The position numbers were made by a program, and so were the translations under genes. Source: a virus. Taken from it: DNA of 64,000 nucleotides. The DNA lies in the IMG/VR virus record IMGVR_UViG_3300032268_000973, positions 62,001 to 126,000 of that record. The stretch is one strand, 5' to 3'. Under the pieces are notes generated by a model that searched no databases, had not been told where the DNA came from, and worked only from the letters and a program-made list of their open reading frames with translations. Below, piece by piece: positions 28,957 through 37,488 of the stretch (the first letter of the stretch is position 1; each line of letters starts with the position of its first letter).

Positions 28957-29780
28957 GAATTTTTGTTTTAGGAGACTCCTATTCAGACAATTTGTTTCAA
29001 AGATCCAAAGAAACTACAAACTTACCAGAAATAACAAAATACGTTGATTCAGTCAATGAGGAAACAAGTGAAAAAGCAAAATGGTGGACCGATTGGTTAT
29101 CAGAATGGGGATATGAAGTTTTCAACTACGCCATCGGAGGATCAACAATGGAGTCCCTAATTTATCAATTTGCAAAAATTGATGAAAATTATGAAGTGGG
29201 TGATAGAATTATTTTGAATTTAACGCATCCTTCGAGATACAATTGGTACGATGATATGGGGAATTGCATGTTTATCCATAATCGATCTGATCAATTTCAA
29301 TATCGAATAGTTAAAGATTTAATAGAAGAACAGGCAATAAATAGGGATATCAGTTTCAATGATAATTATCTAAGTCAGAATTTAACCCCTTTCCTGAAAT
29401 ACCTTATAAATAAACATTCCTATTATAGACCAATCGTGTGGACAACCTTTTGGGATGTCATAAATCATTTCGTGGGGTATAAATATTTTTTCGAAACACA
29501 TAAAATAATGAATCTCAGAAAAGATTTAGATGTTAAACGTTGTTTCGAACGAGGGGTAGATTGGAAATCTAAACTTGAAATGGACAAAGAATCTTCATAC
29601 TTTGTTCAAGATGGACACTTTGGAAGATATGGGAATTATGAATTAGCCATAATGTTTCGATGTATTCTTGAATCAAATACAGATGGGTACTATTTAGAGG
29701 ATCAGTCTCTAAATTCCGAATTGGAAAAAACTATCTTGGAATATGATAAAGTTTTCGAAGTACCGAAGTCTTGGTTATAA
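28953..29780 (+). CDS. SGNH-hydrolase-like protein 5
   Basis: 275 residues, ATGA overlap with copy 4 and last gene of this plus-strand block. LGDSYSDNL is block I, YAIGGSTMESLI is block II/III, and QDGHFGRYGNYELA gives the terminal His in a GHFGxxGN context. It ends 11 bases before the convergent stop of the minus-strand operon. Confidence 0.74.
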   Translation: MRIFVLGDSYSDNLFQRSKETTNLPEITKYVDSVNEETSEKAKWWTDWLSEWGYEVFNYAIGGSTMESLIYQFAKIDENYEVGDRIILNLTHPSRYNWYDDMGNCMFIHNRSDQFQYRIVKDLIEEQAINRDISFNDNYLSQNLTPFLKYLINKHSYYRPIVWTTFWDVINHFVGYKYFFETHKIMNLRKDLDVKRCFERGVDWKSKLEMDKESSYFVQDGHFGRYGNYELAIMFRCILESNTDGYYLEDQSLNSELEKTILEYDKVFEVPKSWL

Positions 29781-29781
29781 T

Positions 29782-29795
29782 TTGATTAAGATCAA
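29782..29795. terminator. Weak hairpin between convergent operons
   Basis: TTGAT-TAAG-ATCAA forms a 5-base stem with a 4-base loop exactly between the two convergent stops. No T-run follows on either strand, so it is a weak candidate. A second small inverted repeat (AACTAT-AAT-ATAGTT) adjoins it. Confidence 0.3.
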
Positions 29796-30337
29796 CTATA
29801 ATATAGTTCTGGATATTCAACAATTACATTGATCCCTCCTTTGTTGTAACAATTGGAATATACCTCATCTATTTTTTCCCAATGATCCAAATCGTAAAAA
29901 TTAATGTTGGGGCATAATTCTCGAAATTGGTTTAAATAGTTTCCTTTGTGTTGATGACCAGGATCCAAAGGTTTGTCCGATCCTTTTCCTAGTCTTATAA
30001 TTATATTGGGGGTCCAATCACCCCCACTCATCAATCCTATCTTGTCTAAATGGTTTACTAGCTGGTTTGTTGCACAAATAATAAAATCCCAACGTGGATA
30101 AAAAGTGATTACAAATTTTCCAGTCATTGCCATTCCTAAACTCATTCCCATCTGAGATTCCTCCATTACGGGTAATTCGATCATCTTAGACTTTGGGACT
30201 TCTCCCAAAGTTGTGCTCATAGGATTACCTTGAAAAATAATTTGTTGACCTACGAATATGGTATCATCTTTTTTCCCTAATTCGGTCATTACATTTGTTA
30301 ATGCATCTTTGTATCTGGTATATTGTGGTTTTGTCAT
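29792..30337 (-). CDS. Transketolase-like pyrimidine-binding protein (E1 beta-like half of a thiamine-diphosphate enzyme)
   Basis: 181 residues. ELPVMEESQMGMSLGMAMTG and YPRWDFIICATNQLVNHLDKI match the pyrimidine-binding domain of E1-beta subunits (pyruvate dehydrogenase type), including the Glu that activates the cofactor. It lacks the C-terminal transketolase domain, so it is about half the usual length. Its likely partner is the pyrophosphate-binding protein at 36305-36934, about 6 kb upstream in the same operon. Together they would form a minimal split ThDP enzyme, plausibly transferring a two-carbon unit to make a branched or elongated sugar. Last gene of the operon, with an ATGA overlap. 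Confidence 0.78.
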   Translation of the reverse strand: MTKPQYTRYKDALTNVMTELGKKDDTIFVGQQIIFQGNPMSTTLGEVPKSKMIELPVMEESQMGMSLGMAMTGKFVITFYPRWDFIICATNQLVNHLDKIGLMSGGDWTPNIIIRLGKGSDKPLDPGHQHKGNYLNQFRELCPNINFYDLDHWEKIDEVYSNCYNKGGINVIVEYPELYYS

Positions 30338-31179
30338 ACTAAATTTTTTTCTTTTAATTTATTGTAAATAAACTCTGAATATTTTTGATTTCCAAAATAC
30401 CCTAAATGTGAGTCGGTTGTGTCTGATATTTCGTCACATATTCTCCATCCTTGTTTAACCGAAAGTTCCCATATTGTTGGGATTTCGATTATGTTGGGAT
30501 TCAATTTGTGGCTGTAGTTATTTTTATATAAAACTAATGAATTTTTATCGTATCCTGAAGCAGTAAACAAACTGTCATTCAAATCAATGTTATAATTTAT
30601 TTTTTTGTTATCTAAGAAATTATAAAAAAGAATAAGTTGTCTTACCATCCGTGTTATTTCTACTTCAAAATCATAATACTCGTCAACGAACATGTTAATT
30701 TTTTCATTATGTTTGAAGTAATCTTCATAATTCAAATTGTATTCTTTTTTTGTATAAGCTCTAGAAAATGAAATCTTTGAATTTATTATTTTGTTTTCTA
30801 TTTCTATAGGGTAGATTTTATTATATACTGAAACGACCAAATAATCCTGAAATTCCTTCGAGTATAATTCCATTCTATTAGGTTGTAGTGGGATATCGAA
30901 TAAAAAAAGGGTGGAGGATATTTCAGATTCTGAGAGTGTGTCAATGTAATCAAATGTTTTTCTTATTAGTCTATCCAACCCACCACCTTGTTTTGAATCA
31001 TTTACACATTCAACATCCAATTTTGTTGATAGTAGGTTCCCATATGAAACCTCTTTTTCCGATTTCCATTTTTTTTGTTCGAGATTCTGAGTGTAATATT
31101 TGTAAAATTCTGATCCGACTTCTAAACTTCCACCACAACTTAAACTACTACCGTTGATATAAATTCTTTCAAGTTTCAT
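30334..31179 (-). CDS. SGNH-hydrolase-like protein 6
   Basis: 281 residues. INGSSLSCGG (block-I Ser), GGGLDRLIRKTFDYID and DTTDSHLGYFGNQKY (Asp/His) place it with SGNH protein 3 on the other strand; both share the GGxLxRxIRKTxxYI block. The ATG follows the upstream SDR stop with no gap. Cytoplasmic. Likely deals with the same substrate class as its plus-strand paralogue. Confidence 0.72.
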   Translation of the reverse strand: MKLERIYINGSSLSCGGSLEVGSEFYKYYTQNLEQKKWKSEKEVSYGNLLSTKLDVECVNDSKQGGGLDRLIRKTFDYIDTLSESEISSTLFLFDIPLQPNRMELYSKEFQDYLVVSVYNKIYPIEIENKIINSKISFSRAYTKKEYNLNYEDYFKHNEKINMFVDEYYDFEVEITRMVRQLILFYNFLDNKKINYNIDLNDSLFTASGYDKNSLVLYKNNYSHKLNPNIIEIPTIWELSVKQGWRICDEISDTTDSHLGYFGNQKYSEFIYNKLKEKNLV

Positions 31180-32154
31180 TTATTCAAACTCTTTCTTATT
31201 TTCAATATACCAATCATAAGTTAATTTTAAACCGTTATCTAATGAAGTTTTAGGGGTCCAATTAAACTTCGACATAAACTTACTTGAATTTATTTTTCTA
31301 ACAGGAATCATGGATGGTTTTCCTTTTATAAATTCAATTGGAGCTTCATAACTCACAATTTTTTTCATTAAATCCAAGACCTCTAAAACGGAATATACTT
31401 TATTCGATCCAACATTATATACTTCAAACATTTCTGTTTCATTCTCCATAACTTTTTGAAGTGCATCTACAAAATCTTCGATATATAATAAATCTCTAAG
31501 TTCTAATCCATCACCCCAAATTGGTATTGGATTCATTTGATCTGCTACTTTTCTTATTGTTGCGGGAGTTACGTGACATTTGTTCAAATTGTATTTGTCA
31601 TGAGGACCGTATAGGTTCGCGGGCCTGATTACAGTACATTTCATTTTTTTATTAAGATGTCGACCAAAGAGCTCACATTGAATTTCGGCATAACGTTTCA
31701 TCCAACCAACTGGAAAATATACAGGATATGGTTCATTATATAAAAAATCAGTTTCAATTACTGGTTCATCTCCTTTAGGTGGATAAACTGTGTTCGAAGA
31801 GATGAAAATATAATGATTAACACCATTTCTCCAAGCGGCATCAATTAAAAAATTATTCATTGCCACATTTGGAGTAACGTGGAGTAAAGGATCTTCAATA
31901 GTATCAACTGCATTAGATGTTGAGGCCGCACAATGGAATACGACATCAATTCCCTTTGTTATGTCCAAACATTTCTCATGAGTCATTAAATCCCCATTCC
32001 AATATTCAACTTCATCATAAACAATTCTAGGTTGTCTGACGTGCACTAAAACTTTAATATTTTTATACCCCTCGCTTAATAGTTTGGAGGTTAAATTTTG
32101 ACCAACCAAACCAGATCCACCAGTGATTAGTATTTTTGAATTTTTATTTATCAT
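31180..32154 (-). CDS. Extended SDR, NAD-dependent epimerase/dehydratase family, catalytic Tyr replaced
   Basis: 324 residues. GGSGLVG is the dinucleotide loop; HCAASTSN, SSNTVYPP, IRPANLYGPHD and YIEDFVDAL give the extended-SDR order, similar to GDP-fucose synthase-like proteins. The usual Tyr-x3-Lys is VGWMK, with Val where Tyr is expected, so the acid/base Tyr may be missing or supplied from elsewhere. It overlaps the SGNH gene upstream by 11 bases. It likely works on a nucleotide sugar, perhaps with changed chemistry or as a non-catalytic partner. Confidence 0.8.
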   Translation of the reverse strand: MINKNSKILITGGSGLVGQNLTSKLLSEGYKNIKVLVHVRQPRIVYDEVEYWNGDLMTHEKCLDITKGIDVVFHCAASTSNAVDTIEDPLLHVTPNVAMNNFLIDAAWRNGVNHYIFISSNTVYPPKGDEPVIETDFLYNEPYPVYFPVGWMKRYAEIQCELFGRHLNKKMKCTVIRPANLYGPHDKYNLNKCHVTPATIRKVADQMNPIPIWGDGLELRDLLYIEDFVDALQKVMENETEMFEVYNVGSNKVYSVLEVLDLMKKIVSYEAPIEFIKGKPSMIPVRKINSSKFMSKFNWTPKTSLDNGLKLTYDWYIENKKEFE

Positions 32155-32923
32155 ATAATTTTATTTTTTCTATAAACTCGTAAAGTTCTTGACTAATTAT
32201 TTCATATCCAATGTGATTAGGATGTTGACTTGCTCTTGTTTCAAATTTTTCATCTTGGTATTCCCAAAGATCAACTTTATTTATTTCATTCAAATAAGTT
32301 CTGAAAGTTTTGATTCCGAAATTCCAATAGTATTTTTTATCAATAAACTCAGTGATATCGTCTTTTTTTTCTAAGTCAATTAACATTGACTCGAACGAAT
32401 CACACATAATGTATTTTATATCAAAAAAACTTAACATACGTTGAATAAAAATTATATAATATTGATTCACAATATTATAATAGTTTTGTCTGAAAAGATC
32501 TGATATAAAAAATTTTTTGTAGTCAGAGAAAAAAGTGTCAAAATTTTTATTGTCACTTGTGTAAGAATTCAAGAATTTATGTGGTTCTTCAGTGAGATGT
32601 TTTATTGACCAAGTTACCCATTCACCTGATGGTAAAAATGGAACTGGATCTCTCAAAGATGAACTCCACATGATTATAACTAAATCTGAAGGATTTATTA
32701 CCTTATTTCTTATATCATCAACTATATTGTTAAAAATTTTGAAATTTGAGTTACCTGATACTCCATTGTTGACAGACTCAATCCCAAACTTTTTAGCGAG
32801 TAAATTAACCCAACTATAGTTTTTTTGAAATAATATTTTTTCTTCTTTATCTAGTTTGTCCTCGATCAATCTATTACATCCTTGGCCAACTGTCCAACTA
32901 TCTCCGTAAGCTCTTAAAATCAT
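32144..32923 (-). CDS. SGNH-hydrolase-like protein 7
   Basis: 259 residues. AYGDSWTVGQG is a clean block I, NNGVSGNSNFKI is block II/III, and SQHPNHIGYE gives the terminal His in the HPN-x2-GY form also used by the two plus-strand proteins near 47 kb. The start overlaps the upstream fusion gene (ATGA). Cytoplasmic esterase/acyltransferase prediction. Confidence 0.78.
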   Translation of the reverse strand: MILRAYGDSWTVGQGCNRLIEDKLDKEEKILFQKNYSWVNLLAKKFGIESVNNGVSGNSNFKIFNNIVDDIRNKVINPSDLVIIMWSSSLRDPVPFLPSGEWVTWSIKHLTEEPHKFLNSYTSDNKNFDTFFSDYKKFFISDLFRQNYYNIVNQYYIIFIQRMLSFFDIKYIMCDSFESMLIDLEKKDDITEFIDKKYYWNFGIKTFRTYLNEINKVDLWEYQDEKFETRASQHPNHIGYEIISQELYEFIEKIKLYDK

Positions 32924-35073
32924 TTGGTTGTTTCTTTGTAATAATCGTAAGTTAATTTTAACCCATCATAAAGGGAACGCTTTGGCATTATATTATATTT
33001 TTTTTGAATACTTGTATCCATCAATCTCCTCAAATCTCCATTAGGCTTGGAGTCATCCCAAGTAATTTCAATTTGCTTTCCACTTATTTTAACAATCTCT
33101 TCAACTAATTGTTTTATTGTGACCTCTAAGCCAGATCCAAAATTTGTGATGGTATGAATCCCATCTTCAAATAGTTTTATAATCCCATCTGCAACATCTC
33201 CAGCGTAAACAAAATCTCTAATAGGAGACCCATCCCCCCAACATTCTATAACCCCATCAGATTCGAATACTTTCTTTATTGTAGATGAAATTACAGTGCC
33301 ATTACCACTAAAGTCATCATATTCACCATATATGTTTGCAGGTCTAATAATTGACCATTTGGAATATGATTCTTGAATCTTATACGCTTCTAATAAAAGT
33401 TCTCCAGCCCTTTTTGACCAAGATGGAAACCAATCAGAAGATGATGGTAAAGTTTTCCAAACATCTTCTTCTATAAATTTTTCTGAAGGTGAATATACCC
33501 CTACAGAACTCATAAAAATCAAATATATTTTTCTTTTTGCACATTGATTTATAATCTCTGTATTAATTTTGAAAGATGGATATAAGAAATCTACAGGTTT
33601 TTCCTTGGCTCGTAATGGAGAACCTTTGACCCCGAAACAGTTGAAAACGGCATCTGGCTTTTCAAACTCAAACAAATTCCTTACGTTATCTTCTTTTGTC
33701 AAATCCATTTGAATGTATTTGAAATAGTATGAATTTTCTTCGGCAAAACTTTTGGGAGGATTGATATCACACCCAATAACATAATAACCTTTCTCAATGC
33801 ATTTTCTTGTTAGATGAGTCCCAACTAAACCCGAAGATCCTGTAATCAATATTTTTTTCATTTTAATTTTATTTAAAACCTTTTTAAACAAGTCGTCTTT
33901 CGAATATTCTAAAAATTTATTTCTGTTATATTCGATTTTATCTATATTTTTTTTATACCAATCTATAATGTATTCTCTACCTAAACTGTGAATTCTAGAA
34001 ATTTCACTGAATACCCTATTCAGTCTTCTTTGAGGATCAAAGATATCATCAAATGAATAATTTATCAAATCGTCATAAAGTTCAAACCCCAATTCTTTGA
34101 GTTTCAAATGAGAATGATAATCGCCAACAATTATAAATGGATGACAATTAGCTATTGGTTTGAAAGTTTTTTCTGTCAGGGTCAAGCTCTCATAGTCAAA
34201 AGATGTTTCGGTAACTATGGAAAATAAAGTTGTTGAGTAGTGGTCGGAGGTAGTGAATTTAGTATCTGTAAATTTAGTATGTTCTTCTGATTGATCCTCA
34301 ATATCCCAATCCAATACTTTGACTGGTAGATTATTAAAATCATCAGTGTAATGAGATAGGTCACATATTTCAGTGTATTCTGAATTAAACCATATATTTT
34401 TCCTATCCGATTCAGTCAAAGTTGGTTTTACCAACAAAGAATAAAGTGTATCATTGATAAGTTTTGTTTTCAACAACCACAGTATAAAATATATTCTAAC
34501 TTCTCTAGTAACGTTTTTATTGTAAGATAAAAAAAACTTTTCTTTATCTGTTGTAATATATTTTTCAGTTGTTGACAATTCAACCTTATAATTGTGAACA
34601 AAAAAATCGTTATCCTTTATTTGATTATAATTTCGAGACAAATCAAAAAGTAGGAATGGTTCTGATATTATAGTTAATTCATCTTCGAATCCCCTTTTAT
34701 AAAAATTAGGGGTAATGACTATAACTTGATATTTTTTAAGTCTAAATTCTTTTTTTAGCTCGACTATTACACTATAAAAATCGTTCATGTATAGCCCTTC
34801 GTATATATTCGAAAAGACTACTTTGATATTTGGTTTGTTTGATATTTTTTTGAAAACGTTTCTGAAATATTCGATATTATTGTTGATATACGCACCTCCT
34901 TGAGGAATATTGTTAGACGAGAATAACCATACGATTTCGTCATCATCAGTTAATTCATATATTCTATTCCTTAATCCATAAATTTCATCTAATTCGGCAA
35001 TCTTACACCAGCCTTTAGGACCATTTGGTATTTGTACTCCTTCGATTGGGGCATTTTCGTAAAAGAATTTCAT
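32920..35073 (-). CDS. Fusion: GT-B-like glycosyltransferase plus extended SDR
   Basis: 717 residues. Residues 1-400 form a GT-like region with TETSFDYESLTLTEKTFKPI then HPFIIVG, the segment shared with the genes at 35070 and 26798. At Met405 a full extended SDR begins (MKKILITGSSGLVG) and continues through VFNCFGVKG, SSVGVYSP, IRPANIYGEYD and FVYAGDVADGI to the end. The SDR active-site Tyr-x3-Lys is replaced by PSWSK. Met405 could also be a separate start, but no stop separates the halves. The fusion suggests the SDR product is passed directly to the transferase. Confidence 0.78.
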   Translation of the reverse strand: MKFFYENAPIEGVQIPNGPKGWCKIAELDEIYGLRNRIYELTDDDEIVWLFSSNNIPQGGAYINNNIEYFRNVFKKISNKPNIKVVFSNIYEGLYMNDFYSVIVELKKEFRLKKYQVIVITPNFYKRGFEDELTIISEPFLLFDLSRNYNQIKDNDFFVHNYKVELSTTEKYITTDKEKFFLSYNKNVTREVRIYFILWLLKTKLINDTLYSLLVKPTLTESDRKNIWFNSEYTEICDLSHYTDDFNNLPVKVLDWDIEDQSEEHTKFTDTKFTTSDHYSTTLFSIVTETSFDYESLTLTEKTFKPIANCHPFIIVGDYHSHLKLKELGFELYDDLINYSFDDIFDPQRRLNRVFSEISRIHSLGREYIIDWYKKNIDKIEYNRNKFLEYSKDDLFKKVLNKIKMKKILITGSSGLVGTHLTRKCIEKGYYVIGCDINPPKSFAEENSYYFKYIQMDLTKEDNVRNLFEFEKPDAVFNCFGVKGSPLRAKEKPVDFLYPSFKINTEIINQCAKRKIYLIFMSSVGVYSPSEKFIEEDVWKTLPSSSDWFPSWSKRAGELLLEAYKIQESYSKWSIIRPANIYGEYDDFSGNGTVISSTIKKVFESDGVIECWGDGSPIRDFVYAGDVADGIIKLFEDGIHTITNFGSGLEVTIKQLVEEIVKISGKQIEITWDDSKPNGDLRRLMDTSIQKKYNIMPKRSLYDGLKLTYDYYKETTK

Positions 35074-36320
35074 ATGAGGACTTTTTGTTTACATAAAGAT
35101 AAGAAAAAATTGTCTACTTGTCTTTTGTTCTTATAATCTCTGATGTAATTGTGATTGTGAATCAACTTATCTACATTTTTTTTGTAAAAATTTTTTATTT
35201 CTTCTTTTTTCTCTGACAGTCGTTTTATTTCTTTAACGACCAATTGAAGTCTCTTCATTGTGTTTTTTTCAAAATCATAAGAATGATCTATCAATTCATC
35301 GAAAAGAAACAAATCATGTTCTTTCCTGAAATACTCTACGTGTTTGTGTGACGCAACAAAAATAGGTAATTGAAAATAATAAAATGGTTTAAATGATTTC
35401 TCACTTATATGAATATTTTCTACACCAAAATGAGACTCAGTTATAATGTTAATGTAACTTTGTTGATGACTTTCCGATGAAATATGATTATTTGCGTTAT
35501 AATTTCTGTGGTCATCAAACCAAGTTACTTCTTGTTCATAAAATGATAATTTTCTATTTTTTATTATTTTATCACAAGAACTTATGAATTCGGTTGTGTC
35601 CAATATTTCATCATATTCAAAATTTTCTGATCCCATATTGTAATCATTATTGATACCATAAGTGAATGACCAATCGATAATTTCTGTATTATCTAATAAT
35701 CCTTCCATATCCAACAATGTTAACAGAGCAATTCTGTGGGGTTTAGGTCTACGGTTATGACATAAAAAAGTAAATTTTTTTTCAAAATTGATATCATTGT
35801 AGTCAAATTTGACATTGATATACTTACTCACTAATTCTAGTAAGTAATTAGTTTTGAAAACATTTAAATTTGACGGATATTTGCTTTTAGCTTCATAAAT
35901 TTGTGATGAATTATTCACCAAATAAAAAAGGGATTCTTCAAGATTTTTCCTTCGGATAGTCATAACTAACTTGTTGTAATGATCTTGGATGTCTTTGAAA
36001 CTTTCATGCTCATTGAAAAAAATTACCTTAAGATTTTTGAATCTTATCAAATTTTCTACTTCTTCAGATATTTCCCAATTTTTTCCGTCATATAAGTTCT
36101 CATAAGTGCAATTATGATTTATGAAATAATAAAAAAATTCCTCTGTGGTTACCTCAGAAGGTTTACACATTCTTAACTTTATTTCGGGGGGAGTAAGATT
36201 TAAAAGTGTGGTAGGCATAATCATATACTCTCCCTCCAACCTTCGGTTAAGTTGAATTAAATTCGGGAGTGGTTTCTCATCATCCCATTCGTCGAATACT
36301 AAATTTAAAATATGACCCAT
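35070..36320 (-). CDS. Putative GT-B-like glycosyltransferase
   Basis: The ATG at 36320 overlaps the upstream gene by 16 bases; a TTG at 36344 is in frame but less likely. 416 residues. The middle has FTFLCHNRRPKPHRIALL, and the later part has ITESHFGVENIHISEKSFKPFYYFQLPIFVAS, the (S/T)EK-x2-KP pattern shared with the next gene and with 26798-27895. In GT10/exostosin-type enzymes a similar segment contacts the sugar nucleotide. The C-terminus is a long Lys-rich helix. No membrane segment. Specificity unknown. Confidence 0.6.
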   Translation of the reverse strand: MGHILNLVFDEWDDEKPLPNLIQLNRRLEGEYMIMPTTLLNLTPPEIKLRMCKPSEVTTEEFFYYFINHNCTYENLYDGKNWEISEEVENLIRFKNLKVIFFNEHESFKDIQDHYNKLVMTIRRKNLEESLFYLVNNSSQIYEAKSKYPSNLNVFKTNYLLELVSKYINVKFDYNDINFEKKFTFLCHNRRPKPHRIALLTLLDMEGLLDNTEIIDWSFTYGINNDYNMGSENFEYDEILDTTEFISSCDKIIKNRKLSFYEQEVTWFDDHRNYNANNHISSESHQQSYINIITESHFGVENIHISEKSFKPFYYFQLPIFVASHKHVEYFRKEHDLFLFDELIDHSYDFEKNTMKRLQLVVKEIKRLSEKKEEIKNFYKKNVDKLIHNHNYIRDYKNKRQVDNFFLSLCKQKVLI

Positions 36321-36934
36321 TTTCCAGTTCCGTAGTGAGGCCAAACTTTTGAATATTCGTAATAAACTACGTCATCAGGAATATTGGATTTAACACCCCA
36401 AGTCTCAATAGTTGGGGTGTTAGTTGATACTCCATTGTCTTCAACAACAAATGTGATTGGCAAATCAAAGTTTTTGGAATACTTGTAATTTTCCATAAAT
36501 CCACCAGTTTCGAATGACATATCTCCGACAAAACACCAAACCCGACCATCAATATTATCTTTTTTCAATGCCATTGCAACTCCGACAGCAATTGGAATAG
36601 TTCCACCGACTATTGCAGAGGAATAAAAGTTTTCGTTTTTATTCACTAAAGTTATCGATCTTCCTTCAAGAATTTCCGATTCTAACCATTCTTCAGAAAT
36701 TCCCTTCAATAATGCATGATAGTGGGATCTCCAAGTTGAAAATACCCAATCATTTTTTTTGATCCGTTTGAAAATTTCAATCAAGGGGTCTTCATTTCCA
36801 CCACTTAGGTGAATTGGACCTCTAATTTTACCTCCCTCCCAAGAATCGGCAATTTTTCTTTCGAAACCGATTAAGTCCTCTTTCGTAAAGTTATGGTCAT
36901 TGACTATTGGAAATTTTTCTAAATTTTTTATCAT
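36305..36934 (-). CDS. Thiamine-diphosphate-binding protein (E1 alpha-like half)
   Basis: 209 residues. SAIVGGTIPIAVGVAMALK and then CFVGDMSFETGGFMENY ending in VVEDNG are the pyrophosphate-binding site: a GD(M)S start and Asn about 30 residues later bind Mg and diphosphate, as in E1-alpha/transketolase enzymes. TWRSHYHALLKG matches the E1-alpha substrate-side segment. Shorter than a normal E1-alpha (over 300 residues). Its partner is the beta-like protein at 29792-30337. The two sit at opposite ends of the operon, with sugar enzymes between them, which argues for a sugar substrate rather than pyruvate. Confidence 0.8.
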   Translation of the reverse strand: MIKNLEKFPIVNDHNFTKEDLIGFERKIADSWEGGKIRGPIHLSGGNEDPLIEIFKRIKKNDWVFSTWRSHYHALLKGISEEWLESEILEGRSITLVNKNENFYSSAIVGGTIPIAVGVAMALKKDNIDGRVWCFVGDMSFETGGFMENYKYSKNFDLPITFVVEDNGVSTNTPTIETWGVKSNIPDDVVYYEYSKVWPHYGTGKWVIF

Positions 36935-37476
36935 CTGTCTCTTTTTTGTAAAATTGGTTTATCAGTTGGCCATTCCATTTGATACTCGGGATCGTTCCAT
37001 TTTACAACTCCTTGTTCATCAGCATCGACGTATCCATCCTTGTAAAACAAATTGTAATGGAACATACAATCTGTTAATGCGAAATGACCGTTCGCAAATC
37101 CTGGTGGAACCAATACTTGGTTTCTAAGACTCTCAGTAATTATGAAACTTTCCCAATCCCCAAAGGTAGGAGAATCTTGTCTCATATCCAAAACTACTAA
37201 GTATATGTCCCCCACTGCGGCTTGAACTAATTTCCAAGTTTTATTATCCCAGTGTAATCCTCTCAAAACTCCTTTATAGGATCTCGAGAATCTTCCATGA
37301 ATCGAAAGTTCATTTTTATCATAATGAATATGATTCATTACAGGATGTTCCTCGGTATGAAAAGTTGTCCATATTTCTCCTCTGTATTCTCTGAAGACAG
37401 AAGGTTGAAAAACTGGTACTTCATACCCAAATTTTTTTGATGGGGTGACGATAAACTCGTCCCATTTGTTATTCAT
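36931..37476 (-). CDS. dTDP-4-dehydrorhamnose 3,5-epimerase-like cupin (RmlC family)
   Basis: 181 residues. The RmlC jelly roll is clear: VFREYRGEIWTTF, FSRSYKGVLRGLHWD (catalytic His region), AAVGDIYLVVLDMR, VLVPPGFANGHFAL and the late Tyr region YNLFYKDGYVDAD. In this family the enzyme epimerises C3 and C5 of a 4-keto-6-deoxy sugar nucleotide; relatives act only at C3. No RmlA, RmlB or RmlD is seen nearby, although the SDR genes could provide reductase or dehydratase steps. ATGA overlap with the E1-alpha-like gene. Confidence 0.85.
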   Translation of the reverse strand: MNNKWDEFIVTPSKKFGYEVPVFQPSVFREYRGEIWTTFHTEEHPVMNHIHYDKNELSIHGRFSRSYKGVLRGLHWDNKTWKLVQAAVGDIYLVVLDMRQDSPTFGDWESFIITESLRNQVLVPPGFANGHFALTDCMFHYNLFYKDGYVDADEQGVVKWNDPEYQMEWPTDKPILQKRDR

Positions 37477-37488
37477 ATAAAGTATTAC

